Assembly (NCBI GenBank): GCA_032622095.1
Contig: CP136069.1
Coordinates: 104,996,278 to 105,060,277 of the forward strand
Length of the DNA stretch: 64,000 nt
Source of the DNA: Siphonodentalium dalli
Lineage: Eukaryota; Mollusca; Scaphopoda; Gadilida; Siphonodentaliidae
Direction: 5' to 3'
Part shown: positions 15,461 to 27,060 of the stretch, in pieces
Position numbering within the stretch: the first letter of the stretch is position 1
Layout: each line of letters starts with the position of its first letter
Position numbers and translations under genes: made by a program
The notes under the pieces: generated by a model
What the model was told of the DNA's origin: nothing
The model's database searches: none
Seen by the model: the letters and a program-made list of their open reading frames with translations, nothing else

Positions 15461-15494
15461 ATGTGAAGGGTTAACAATATGATTATCTCTTTAA

Positions 15495-16078
15495 AGGGAT
15501 ACTGTACGCCAAACGTTGTTGTTAGTTTCTATAGTCTCCGAGTCGGAGAATACGGTAACAAATTTTCCATTATTTGAAAGTCTGTTGAGTACGAAGTAGT
15601 GTTACGGATGACAAATTTACCGGAATGCAAAAATACAAATTGTTGTTGTCGAGTAATTTTTGTACATTTTTCAACCAAATGTCTCAAATAAAAGTTATAT
15701 TATATATGCATACTAGTCCCACATACTCATTTATCGTCACTAGTCAGTGAGTGGCTTGAGTTTTCTCCCCGTATCAGCATAATGTTTCAACCGACCGTGT
15801 GTGCAATGGGTTTACTAATCCAGTATCCCTCAATTATAATTTAATTACGTCTGGTACACGGAAATTCGTATTTTAATTTACGCCATTTTATGGCTCCAGT
15901 CATAAATTCAATTTATGTTAAATTATTAACTTTTAAATTATTAAATTTTAAGATAGCCTATTAACCTGAGCGTTTACAGAATACATCTTCGACTCAAATT
16001 ACTTATGTTTCTATAGAGTATCGATAATAGATCGTTGTTATCATCGGAAATTTAGTGGAAATGGCGTACAGTACCCCT
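15495..16078 (+). mobile_element. 584-bp MITE with TTAA target duplication
   Basis: The terminal inverted repeats AGGGATACTGTACGCCA and AGGGGTACTGTACGCCA (right end reverse-complemented) differ at one position. The element is flanked by TTAA at 15491-15494 and 16079-16082. The paralogous flank F' has the uninterrupted sequence CTCTTTAAATAACAAG with a single TTAA at 20283-20286, which is a natural empty site and defines the insertion exactly. TTAA duplication suggests a piggyBac-type element. No transposase is encoded. A second copy, inverted in its interior, starts at 63605. Confidence 0.93.
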
Positions 16079-16409
16079 TTAAATAACAAGTTTGAAATAG
16101 TTGTGTGGGTACAAAATAATAAATATTAATTGAAGACCCATGTCCAGTAAGACTTCTATCAGCTAATGTTTAATTTTTTCGAATATTTTATTATGAAATG
16201 AGATGTTTAATTGGGACAAGTTATTTATTTATTTTTAGAACAGACCTGGTCACTGGTAACACTAACCACTATTGTTCGTTAGCTAAACAACCGCACATTA
16301 TTAGACCAGAAGATATTCGAAATGAAATCAATATTAATCAATAGAATCATTTCCGGACAGAATTCTTGTCTCATATTTAATATTTTATACCCTGATAACT
16401 ATATAATAC

Positions 16410-16800
16410 ATTAAGTATAGGGTTATAGATATGTGTAGATCAGGGTTAGGCTTAATGTTAACGTTATGGTCAGGATATGGTTTATAAATTGGGTTAGAAT
16501 TGTGGATATTGTTAATGTTAAAATTGTCATGGTGTCTGTTATGCAAAGGATTTGGTTGTGGGTACGCTTGTATGTATGATTAGGCTCATCGAAAGAGTTA
16601 TGGTAATGGTCCAAGGTACGGCTATGGGTATGGTTTGCAGGAAGGCTATGTATTTGGTAAGGGTATTTTATTGGGTTAGAGTTAAGTGCTGTGGATAGGG
16701 CTGTGGAAATGGTTATGATTATGGATTGGCTACCAATATTAGGGTTATGGAGTGGTTTATGTGTAAGGATTGGATAGGGGTGGGTAGATTATTAAATAAT
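16410..16800 (+). repeat. Degenerate telomere-like GGTTA-rich minisatellite
   Basis: The stretch is dense in GGGTTA, GGTTAT and GGTTAG variants, so the complementary strand reads as a Thr/Leu/Ile-rich low-complexity frame. The paralogue is at about 20610-20960. It resembles decayed TTAGGG-like repeats, but no unit is regular enough to call it telomeric. Confidence 0.55.
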
Positions 16801-16828
16801 GGATGGTGATCGCGGATGGGGAATTTAT

Positions 16829-16872
16829 ATGGAAGTATCAAAATTCTGCAGGCCAGAATTTTAACCCTCTAG
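16829..16872 (+). other. 3' terminus of type-1 Helitron-like element, copy 1
   Basis: In order: arm copy ATATGGAAGTAT, hairpin AAAATTCTG (16840-16848), loop CAGGC, CAGAATTTT (16854-16862), then AACCCT, then CTAG (16869-16872), then T. A hairpin shortly upstream of CTRR followed by T is the textbook 3' end of a Helitron. The arm copy is the inverse of the 5' hairpin arm of the same family. Confidence 0.82.
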
Positions 16873-18853
16873 TTATTATTATTATTCTTAGCAAATTTGT
16901 AACTCTTATATCTCTGGAAGTACAATATATAGAGATCTGGAATTTCGTACGTATATAGACCTATACTAATTCTAGGTCAATAGACTATATAGGATATTGT
17001 CCGCCCTTGATTTACAGAGTTATCTCCCCTTTTGTGAAAAATTTGGATGCTGTATCTCGAAAAGTATGAGCAGCAGAGACTCCAAATTTGGACCACATGT
17101 ACAACTCATTATGTCCTATTGGGTGAATGCATTACAATTTATGTCCGCGCTTTCGCCACAGAGTTGTCGCCCATGGTTCGCAAAACTCGATTTATTTCAT
17201 ATCCTACGTCTGGCTATGGCATGTAAGGTATCCAGATTTGAGATCTTCTATGCAGTTGATCATTAGCAACTTGATACGAAAAAAAGTTTTGAACAGGGAC
17301 GGACTTATATTTTTGGGGTTTGGGTGGGGGCAAAATTTTCGCAATTTTTTTTTTGCGATGATTTCAACTATTTTTACTGTGGTGTATCTATAGGACGTAC
17401 TAATGATCCTCCTGAAAGAATTTTGGAAATCGGTTGAAAAATGTCCAAGTTACAGACCATCGAAAATTGTATTCATAAATTAATTGAGGAGAAAGTGCTT
17501 TTGACTCTATCTCCTCCTAGACGACGCATATAAACTGGATTTGGTTTATGTGAGCGTCTTATCCATAGAGAGAAGATGAAATGGTGAAATATTGACCAAG
17601 ATCCAATGAAATTTGTCCGCACTATGGAGGGGTCAAAATTTGTCAATTTTTTTTGGTCGCTGATTTGAACCAAAATTGTTGTGAAGTATCTATAAGATGT
17701 ACTGAGTGTCATTATGAGTGAATTTTATGAATCGGTTGAGAAATGTAGAAATTGTGGCCCCTTCCTTTTTTTCAAGTTTACAGAAAATACACTATGAATT
17801 TAAATTCCTTCAACCAATCGTCACGTGTTTGGTGTCATTCTATGGGGAATTTCTAGTACTTCTAAACGATTACCTACTTGCCGTATTATGTTGATAGAGG
17901 CGAGAGATATTCGAAAAGTATGAACAGAACAACATAAATATTGGCCTACATTATAAAATATCGGCACAATACCTCACCAAAACCCTGGTAAATATTATAG
18001 GGGCATCAAATACGAACACAATGACGCAAAAATTAGCTAGATATCTCAAAAATTGGCCGAGATATGGCGACTTTTCTATCCACGTCACCAAATTTCGAGG
18101 CATGGGTGGAGGTCACACCAGAACGTTCAAACTGAACACAGAAATGTCAATAAACCATACTATCGACATACCAATCAATTTCGCGCGATTCCCTTATTAT
18201 ACTTCCATATTTTAATATGGAAGTATATTGTTATTCAATTTATTATTTTTTTCCAATATTATTATTATTATTATTCTTAGCAAATTTGTAACTCTTATAT
18301 CTCTGGAAGTACAATATATAGAGATCTGGAATTTCGTACGTATATAGACCTATACTAATTCTAGGTCAATAGACTATATAGGATATTGTCCGCCCTTGAT
18401 TTACAGAGTTATCTCCCCTTTTGTGAAAAATTTGGATGCTGTATCTCGAAAAGTATGAGCAGCAGAGACTCCAAATTTGGACCACATGTACAACTCATTA
18501 TGTCCTATTGGGTGAATGCATTACAATTTATGTCCGCGCTTTCGCCACAGAGTTGTCGCCCATGGTTCGCAAAACTCGATTTATTTCATATCCTACGTCT
18601 GGCTATGGCATGTAAGGTATCCAGATTTGAGATCTTCTATGCAGTTGATCATTAGCAACTTGATACGAAAAAAAGTTTTGAACAGGGACGGACTTATATT
18701 TTTGGGGTTTGGGTGGGGGCAAAATTTTCGCAATTTTTTTTTTGCGATGATTTCAACTATTTTTACTGTGGTGTATCTATAGGACGTACTAATGATCCTC
18801 CTGAAAGAATTTTGGAAATCGGTTGAAAAATGTCCAAGTTACAGACCATCGAA
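16873..18853 (+). repeat. Diverged 1389-bp version of the array, 1.43 units
   Basis: The sequence starts in (ATT)n directly after CTAG and repeats with a 1389-bp period (compare 16887 and 18276). The two overlapping copies are virtually identical to each other but differ from the 1387-bp array at many positions, so the two arrays were homogenised separately. The switch into flank F' at about 18853 falls at the same unit position as the switch at 14049. Confidence 0.93.
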
Positions 18854-21096
18854 TATTAAATAATTCGGCTAATGAAGGAGCATGGGAGAGGATGAAGCAT
18901 AACCGGGAAGGCCACGAAACCATGCTGGGTAATGATACAAGGTCGGGGTGGTAAGACCAGGCCGAGGGTGGTGAGACCAGGCTGACGGGTGGCGGATGTA
19001 AACGGCAGATTTTGCAAAAAAAAAAAACAAAAAAAAAACAAGTCCAGCGGTTTAATATTTTTATTGCTTTTTCCGAATGGGAAGAGTGATTCGCACCGGA
19101 ATATACCATATCAAAGTTTTTTTCCCAAACCGTTACCGATCTACGACATCGACAATAAAAATGACTTATTTTTGGCGCCAAATCCAACGGCCTAATTGAT
19201 GAGCAAGGTTAATGAAGGAGCAGGTACTGCATTATCCCGTAGGTAGCCCCTCAAAGTTTGACAGCTCTACTGTAACAGTAAACTATCAAACAACGTGCTA
19301 GCTTCCGGTGAGTTCCGACTTTTTGCAATTTCCAACGAAAATCAAAGGGGGAAAATTGTCTAAAAAATCAAACATCGATATAAAAAAAATTTGAACAGTG
19401 GATATGATAGATAGTATCCAAGCGCAACTTATCGATATCTGCTTAATTTGCCCTAAGGTAGAAGGTTTACCCGTGGCGAGGCTTTATAATGTTAACACGT
19501 ATATTTAAGTGCTGTATCACTAAGCTATTTTTCTCGCCAAATCCGAAAAGGTTAATGAAGGAGCGAGGTAATGCCGGAGCAGGTACGTTGATATATTTTT
19601 GTTAATATCCCAAAGTTTGACCCCTCTACTCACAGAGCAACCTGACTAACGGACAGCTCGCGTTCAGGTGGGTACATATTGGCAAATTCCAACAAAAACC
19701 AAAAGTATAAAAATACTTGGAAAATCAAATATGGAGATAAAATTTTGTTGACGTGTGGTTGTGATAAGGGATACCAAGGCCCAACACTGGTGCGATTTCT
19801 TAAGTTTTAGAGCAAACGATTCACTCGTGGCGACGATATATAGCGTAATACATACTACATGCATAGGAACACAGCCTACATCGATATATGGCAAAAGTCG
19901 AAATTCAGGCAGGATAATGAAGGAGTGAGTGAAATGTATGAGCATCTGCATCAGTATACAATAGATACATCCTGAAAGTTTGACTGTGGTATAAAAGCCA
20001 TCCGTCTAACGGAGAACACGCATCGGTTAGTCGAGGCTTTTTGGCAACTTCAAGTTAAACTCGCAAAGAACAAAATGGAGAAATTGAGATAAAACAAACT
20101 GGATGTGGTCGGTACTATCCACGTGGAAATTCGGTGAATTTGTTTAACTTTTCAAATGAATGCCCAATGAGTTAATCAAGATTAAGTGCCCGATAGATAT
20201 TACATGCATTCGCTTATCATGTAGAAAAATACTCCCGGATGACAGTATACAGTTATAAATGGTTAACAATATGACTAACTCTTTAAATAACAAGTTTGAA
20301 ATAGTTTTGTGGATACAAAATGATAAATATAAATTAAAGACCCTTGTCCAGAAAGCCTTCTATCAGCTCATATTGAATTTATTTCAAATATTTCATTATG
20401 AAATGAGATGTTTAATTGGGACAAGTTATTGATTTATTTTTAGAACAGACCTGGTCACTGGTAACAGTAACCACTATTGTTCGTTAGCTGAACAACCACA
20501 CATTTTTAGACCAGTAGATATTCGAAATGAAATAAATATTAATCAATAGAATAATTTCCGGTCAGAATTCTTCGACTCATATTTAATATTTTATACCCTG
20601 ATGAATATATAATACATTAAGTATAGGATTATATATATGTGTAGATCAGGGTTATGTTTAATGTTAATGTTATGGAAATGATGTGGTTTATAAATTGGGT
20701 TACAGTTGTGGATATTGTGAATGTCAAAATTGTGACGGTGTCAGTTTTACAAAGGATTTGGTTTTGGGTACGTGTATACGTATGACTAGGCTTATCGAAA
20801 GGGTTATGATAAGGTCAATGTATAGCTATGGATATGGTTTGCAGGAGGGTAATGAATATGTTCAGGGTTTTTTATTGGGTTAGAGTTAAGCGCTGTAGAT
20901 ATGTCTATGGAAAGGGTTGTGATTATGGATCGGCTACGACTAAGGTTGTTCTTATTGAAATATCAGGGTTATGAAGCGGTTTATGGGTAAGGATTGAATA
21001 GCGGTGGGTGGAGGATTGAATTATGGATGGTGATCGGGGATGGGGAATTAATATGGAAGTATCAAAATTCTGCAGGCCAGAATTTTAACCCTCTAG
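18200..21096 (+). mobile_element. Complete type-1 Helitron-like non-autonomous element, ~2.9 kb
   Basis: The element runs from the H1 hairpin (18198-18227, starting at T after TTA) through part of the 1389-bp unit and flank F' to CTAG at 21093-21096, which is followed by TTATTATT. The 5' arm ATACTTCCATAT and the 3' subterminal ATATGGAAGTAT are exact inverses. The 3' hairpin is at 21064-21086 and lies 6 nt from CTAG. There are no target duplications, as expected for insertion between A and T. No protein is encoded, so mobilisation would need a Rep/helicase supplied elsewhere. Confidence 0.72.
18854..21096 (+). repeat. Flank F', paralogue of 14050-16872 without the MITE
   Basis: Aligns with flank F over its whole length with scattered substitutions and small indels. 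It keeps the A-rich tract, the three ~360-bp repeats, the GGTTA-rich stretch and the terminal hairpin plus CTAG. The TTAA at 20283-20286 is the empty site of the F MITE. Confidence 0.9.
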
Positions 21097-22912
21097 TTAT
21101 TATTATTATTATACTGGACACTTTTGCAACCCTTATTACTCGAAAAGTACCAGGAGTAGCACACTAAAACTTGGTACGTATCTTGGGATCAAAGAGTTGT
21201 ATGCCATCGTCGCATAACGAATATTGTCCGCGTTTTCCCCGAGGAGTTATCTCCCTTTATCTGAAAAAATGTCATTTTATTATCTCGGAAATTATAAGGA
21301 GCAGAGCATCGAAAATTGGACTGTATGCACATCTCGATATGCCCTACTGCCCACGGGCATCAAAACTTGTGTCCGCGCTTTCCCTGAGGAGTTACCGCCC
21401 ATAGTTGGCAAACCTCTATTTGATTGTACTCTGTTGTCCTCTTGTATCATTCCAGATAACTGCATGTGGTTTTCATAGTGGTGTTGACCGTTGTCAGTTT
21501 AGTCAGAGAAGGAAAATTTGACAGGGTCGGTCATATATTTTGACACTGGGGTGGGGGGCAAATTTTTTGAAAAATAAAATTTTGATTGACATTCAAATAT
21601 TTAAATTTATGTATTTCCCGAACGAAAACAAATTCATACCGGAATGGATTTTTGAAATCCGAGAAGAAATGCAAGAGTTACGGGCCCTCAAAGTTTGCAA
21701 TTTGGGCCCATGTGCTTGTGTACACATCTCCTCCGAAGGTATCGAACATAGGATATCATCTGATATGCCAACGTATGCGGACGGAAGAGAGCACGCGGTG
21801 GGCCAAATTTTGCCAGTGTCTGTTCAGTATTGTGGGTCTGGGGAGGGGTGGTTCATGGTACCAATTTTTAATTATTTTCCGAATCAGATGAAACTTGGAA
21901 TATAACATCTGCAACCTCAGCCGATCTAGAAACTGAACGAATTTCGAAAATCCACCGAAAACTGACATAATTGCGTGCCCTCAAACTTTGCAATTTTGGA
22001 CCCATGTGCTTGATAACACATCTCCTCCGAAGATATCGAACATAGGATGTCATCTGATACGAAAATACAAACGGACTGAAGATGGCACGCGGTGGGCCAA
22101 ATTTTGCCAGTATCGGTTCAGTATTGTGGGTCTGGGGAGGGGTGGTCCATGGTACCAATTTTTAATTATTTTCCGAATCAGATGAAACTTGGAATATAAC
22201 ATCTGCAACCTCAACCGATCTAGAAACTGAAAGAATTTCGAAAATCCATCGAAAACTGAAAGAATTGCGGGCCCTCAAACTTTGCAATTTTGGGACCATG
22301 TGATTGATAACACATCTTTTCCGAAGATATCGAACCTAGGATGTAATCTGCTACGATAATCCGTACAGACTGAAGAGGGCACGCGGTGGGTGTAATTTTT
22401 CCAGTGTCGGTTCAGTATTGTGGTTCAGGGGAGGGGTAGTCCGTGGTACCATTTTTTTTATTCTTCTCCGAATCAGATGAAACTTGGAATATAACATCTA
22501 CCATATACGTGGATCACGACACTGAAAACAGATCGTAAATCCGTGTGAAAATGGCGGAGATTTTGGCCATCCAATTTTGAATTTGGGCCCATATGCTTTC
22601 CAATAATCAAAGTGTTATTCGGGTCCGAATCAGATGACATTTATGGTGTGCAATCTAGGTTAGCGGCAGATCGCAAAACTGCAAACAATTTTTAAATCCG
22701 TTGGAAACTAACGGAGTTACGGGCCCTCAAACTTCGCATTTTGTGCCAGGGTTGATGTTTTCCCAATCCCATCACCCAATTTCGAGGTAGGGGTGGGGTC
22801 ACGTCCAAACACTTGAGATCAACATACACATGTTAGGACAACATATACTCACCATACTTATATTTTCCGTCCCGAAACTGCGATTCTTTCCACTCATGAT
22901 GTTCCCTATTAT
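21097..22912 (+). repeat. Cassette between (ATT)n and H3 with ~293-bp tandem repeats
   Basis: Begins at (ATT)n after CTAG and ends where hairpin H3 starts. Its first ~300 bp recur at 56404-56702. The interior is a tandem repeat with GCCCTCAAA at 21684, 21977, 22271 and, after a degenerate unit near 22562, at 22723, so the period is 293-294 bp. The segment near 22770-22800 (CACCCAATTTCGAGGTAGGG) resembles the end of the 1387-bp unit (CACCAAATTTCGAGGCATGG), so the families share ancestry. Reading frames of 60-120 codons here just follow the repeats. Confidence 0.75.
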
Positions 22913-22943
22913 TATACTTCCATGGTGTAACCAAGGAAGTATA
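22913..22943 (+). repeat. Type-3 (H3) terminal hairpin, first copy
   Basis: Arms TATACTTCC-A-TGGT and ACCA-A-GGAAGTATA surround loop GTA, with one A-A mismatch. It follows ...TTCCCTATTAT, like H1. The second copy is at 56184-56214. The downstream ~190 bp match 56215-56400 until a type-2 hairpin interrupts at 23124. Confidence 0.82.
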
Positions 22944-23123
22944 TTGTTTTTCTACTGCGGCCGCTTTCTGTTTAATTGGAAATACTCAGAAACTAATGGG
23001 AGGAGGACCGCGAAATCTCTAGCGAATGAAGGCATCTAAGGTCTACTAAAAATAATGGTATCCGGATGTTGGTCCAATATCTTTTAACAGAGTTATGGCC
23101 CTTTTTCGATTATTTTTCATTAT

Positions 23124-23153
23124 TATACTTCAATGTGTTAACATTGAAGTATA
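23124..23153 (+). repeat. Type-2 (H2) terminal hairpin
   Basis: Arms TATACTTCAATG and CATTGAAGTATA (12 bp, perfect) enclose TGTTAA. Further copies: 25045-25074, 25107-25136, 25979-26008, 26041-26070 and 50333-50362. Each is followed by TTGTAATTCTTATTTT, a T-rich run and (ATT)n. The inverse arm sits 5' of the CTAG end at 25040, 25974, 50328, 55056 and 56167. Confidence 0.85.
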
Positions 23154-25043
23154 TTGTAATTCTTATTTTTATTTTTCTTTATTATTATTATTATAAAACA
23201 CCTTTAATCTCAGAAACCGCCAGGTCGATTGATTTGATATTTCCTATTCATATACATCCACGAAAAGTTAGTTTTATGCACTTACCGCTATTTTTGTCCG
23301 ACCTTGACCTTGACCTTGACCGTCGCCAGTAATTTTTTGCAAAAAATAGTTCGTCCTAATTTGACCAAACTCACAGGGTGGTATCGCATGGCAAAGACAA
23401 TTAAGATGCAATATAAACTAGGTCAATCGGTCAAAAAATGGCGGAGTAATGGCGGTTTGATTATAGCCACATTTAAACTTGATTGAAGCTTGGATCTCTT
23501 ATGGGTCAAAAATTAATTGACCGATTAGAATGATTTTTGGTACATATATAGCGTTCGTCCATAGCTATTAACCCGACTGGGTGTGAACTTCGTACGACCT
23601 TGACCTTTGCACTAAACGCTCTTCATGTTTATTACTGTTGTGTACGTATCTCCTCCGGAACTGCTTGAGATATCGAGTTCGGACTTGCATTATTAGTTTC
23701 CTCTTATCATGTGCTACAAAGTTTTCGAAAAACGGTATTGATAGCACTTCCGGTTCGAAAGATCGGTATTGGTCGAAGAATCGGTTAACGCTCTTTGAAA
23801 AACTTTTTTCTTCTGAATTTGATCAAATTCATAGGGCGGCATCGCTAGTCCGAACTGAAGACAACGCCGTAAAAATTAGCGCAATCGACCAAAAAATGAC
23901 GTCACAGCACCCGCTTAAAATTTTAAAGAATAAAAATAAGCATTTTTACCGTTGTCCGCGCATCTCCTCCGAGACGGATGGGGATAGAGAGTTCGGATGA
24001 ACCCCAAAATGTCCAGACATGTGAGCGCTAGATAAATCCTGAAAATTTCCTCAATCGGTCTGAAAATAGCGGAGTAATTGCCATTCAATTGCTGCTTGAA
24101 GATGAAAATATAAAAATAAGCATTTTTACCCAGGTCCGCGCAACTCCTCCGAGACGGATGGGGATAGAGAGTTCGGATGAACACCACAATGTCCAGAGAT
24201 GTGAGCGCTAGATAAATCCTGAAAATTTCCTCAATCGGTCAAAAAATGGCGGAGTAATGGCGGTTTGATTATAGCCACATTTAAACTAGATTGAACTTTT
24301 ATTGAGCTTGGATCTCTTATGGGTCAAAAATTGATGGACCGATTAGAATGATTTTTGGTACATATATAGCGTTCATCCTTAGCTATTAACCCGACTGGGT
24401 GTGAATTTCTTACGACTTTGATCTTTGCACTAAACGCTCTTCATGTATATTACTGTTGTCCACGTATCTCCTCCGGAAGGGCGCGAAAAATGGTATGGGT
24501 AGCACTTCCGGTTCGAAAGATCGGTATTGGTCGAAGAATCGGTTAACGCTCTTTGAAAAACTTTTTTCTTCTGAATTTGACCAGATTCATAGGGCGGCAT
24601 CGCTGGTCTGAACTGAAGACAACGCCGTAAAAATTAGCGCAATCGACCAAAATCTTACGTCACAGCACCCGATTCAAATTTTGACTTTTGGGTATCCTGC
24701 AAGGTGAGTGCCTTGCCCTGATTTCTTTGAAAAAGGCGAATAGATCGAAAACGACTCTACCGATTGCCTTGATTTTTTGTACGTACATAGCTCCCATCCT
24801 TGGCTATTGACTGGACTGGGTGCGGATTTCGTCCGACCTTGACCTTGGCACAAAACGCTCTTCATGTTGATTACTGTTGTGTACGTATCTCCTTCGGAAC
24901 GGCTTGAGATATCGAGATCGGACTTGCTCTATTAGGTTCATCTTCCCATGTGCTACACGCACAAAAAAAATGGTTGCGATAGCTCTTCCCCTTGGTAAAC
25001 ATTGAAGTATCGAAATTGCAGTGCAATTTCAATTTCATTCTAG
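23154..25043 (+). mobile_element. Type-2 Helitron-like element, ~1.9 kb, internally duplicated
   Basis: Follows the H2 hairpin and ends with CTAG at 25040-25043. It carries repeated phrases containing GACCTTGACCTT, TCTCCTCCGGAACGG and GGTATCCTGCAAGG. A 180-bp tandem duplication lies at about 23925-24250 (AATAAGCATTTTTACC recurs 180 bp apart). The 3' end is the arm copy ACATTGAAGTAT, hairpin GAAATTGCA-G-TGCAATTTC (25012-25030), 9 nt and CTAG. Reading frames of 60-160 codons in this family run over repeat junctions and show no domain. Confidence 0.65.
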
Positions 25044-26712
25044 TTATACTTCAATGTGTTAACATTGAAGTATATTGTAATTCTTATTTTTTTTTTTTTT
25101 TATTATTATACTTCAATGTGTTAACATTGAAGTATATTGTAATTCTTATTTTTATTTTTTTTTATTATTATTATTATTATTATAAAACACCTTTAATCTC
25201 AGAAACCGCCAGGTCGATTGATTTGATATTTCCTACACATATACATACACGAAAAGTTAGTTTTATGCACTTACCGCTATTTTTGTATGACCTTGACCTT
25301 TGCACTAAACGCCCTTCGTGTGTATTACCGTTGTTCACGTATCTCCTCCGGAACGGCTTGAGATATCGAGTTCGGACTTGCATTATTAGTTTCTTCTCAT
25401 CATGTGCTACAAACACGCGAAAAATGGTATGGATAGCGCTTCCGGTTCGAAAGTTCGGTATTGGTCGAAGAATCGGTTAACGCTCTTTGAAAAACTGTTT
25501 TCTTCTGAATTTCACCAAATTCATAGGGCGGCATCGCTAGTCCGAACTGAAGACAGCGCCGTAAAATTTAGCGCAATCGACCAAAAACTGACGTCACAGC
25601 ACCCGATTCAAATTTTGACTTTTGGGTATCCTGCAAGGTGCAAACCTTGCCCTGATTTCTTTGAAAAAGGCGAATAGATCCAAAACGACTCTACCGATTG
25701 CCTTGATTTTTTGTACTAACATAGCTCCCGTCCTTGGCTATTGACTGGACTGGGTGCGGAGTTCGTCCGACCTTGACCTTGGCACAAAACGCTCTTCATG
25801 TTGATTACTGTTGTGTACGTATCTCCTTCGGAACGGCTTGAGATATCGAGATCGGACTTGCTCTATTAGGTTCATCTTCCCATGTGCTACACGCACAAAA
25901 AAAATGGTTGCGATAGCTCTTCCCCTTGGTAAACATTGAAGTATCGAAATTGCAGTGCAATTTCAATTTCATTCTAGTTATACTTCAATGTGTTAACATT
26001 GAAGTATATTGTAATTCTTATTTTTTTTTTTTTTTATTATTATACTTCAATGTGTTAACATTGAAGTATATTGTAATTCTTATTTTTATTTTTTTTTATT
26101 ATTATTATTATTATTATAAAACACCTTTAATCTCAGAAACCGCCAGGTCGATTGATTTGATATTTCCTACACATATACATACACGAAAAGTTAGTTTTAT
26201 GCACTTACCGCTATTTTTGTATGACCTTGACCTTTGCACTAAACGCCCTTCGTGTGTATTACCGTTGTTCACGTATCTCCTCCGGAACGGCTTGAGATAT
26301 CGAGTTCGGACTTGCATTATTAGTTTCTTCTCATCATGTGCTACAAACACGCGAAAAATGGTATGGATAGCGCTTCCGGTTCGAAAGTTCGGTATTGGTC
26401 GAAGAATCGGTTAACGCTCTTTGAAAAACTGTTTTCTTCTGAATTTCACCAAATTCATAGGGCGGCATCGCTAGTCCGAACTGAAGACAGCGCCGTAAAA
26501 TTTAGCGCAATCGACCAAAAACTGACGTCACAGCACCCGATTCAAATTTTGACTTTTGGGTATCCTGCAAGGTGCAAACCTTGCCCTGATTTCTTTGAAA
26601 AAGGCGAATAGATCCAAAACGACTCTACCGATTGCCTTGATTTTTTGTACTAACATAGCTCCCGTCCTTGGCTATTGACTGGACTGGGTGCGGAGTTCGT
26701 CCGACCTTGACC
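24840..26712 (+). repeat. 934-bp tandem duplication of a type-2 element
   Basis: 24840-25773 is repeated almost perfectly at 25774-26707; reading frames at 24992 and 25926, and at 25402 and 26336, translate identically. The junctions lie in the CCGACCTTGACCTTGG phrase, so unequal recombination between two copies of this phrase is the simplest origin. The unit includes two H2 hairpins 62 bp apart, so a complete ~870-bp element can be drawn from about 25109 to the CTAG at 25974-25977. Confidence 0.92.
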
Positions 26713-27060
26713 TTGGACGAAGAATCGGTTAACGCTCTTTGAAAAACTGTTTTCTTCTGAATTTGACCAAATTCATAGGGCGGCATCGCTAGTCCGAACT
26801 GAAGACAACGCCGTAAAAATTAGCGCAATCGACCAAAAACTGACGTCACAGCACCCGATTCAAATTTTGAATTGTGGGTATCCTGCAAGGTGAACGCCGT
26901 GTCCTGATTTCTTTGAAAAAGGCGAATAGATCCAAAACGACTCTATCGATTGCCTTGATTTTTTGTACGTACATAGCTCCCGTTCTTGGCTATTGACTGG
27001 ACTGGTTGCGGAGTTCGTCCGACCTTGACCTTGGCACAAAACGCTCTTCATGTTGATTAC
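26713..27060 (+). repeat. Type-2 element fragments leading into the duplicated block
   Basis: Contains GACGAAGAATCGGTTAACGC and GGTATCCTGCAAGG phrases of the type-2 family. It aligns with 50992-51354, but with clearly more differences than the block that follows. No gene is visible. Confidence 0.65.

Larger units (their letters stand above)
14050..16872 (+). mobile_element. Flank F: 3' region of the type-1 Helitron-like element
   Basis: The sequence departs from the array at 14050 and ends at CTAG (16869-16872) just before (ATT)n. It contains an A-rich tract (14208-14236), three degenerate ~360-bp repeats recognisable by CCAAATCCRA...GGCTAATGAAGG (near 14377, 14738 and 15098), a TTAA-type MITE (15495-16078), a GGTTA-rich stretch, and a 3' structure made of the arm copy ATATGGAAGTAT, a 9-bp hairpin, 6 nt and CTAG. 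A second copy, 18854-21096, aligns along its length but lacks the MITE. Reading frames inside it (for example 14828-15262 on the minus strand) cross repeat boundaries and look like chance. Confidence 0.8.

Noticed and set aside
24992-26414. 162-codon frames in the type-2 tandem copies
   Set aside because: They start in arm and microsatellite sequence (poly-Phe/Tyr from T-rich and ATT tracts) and cross element junctions; no recognisable domain.
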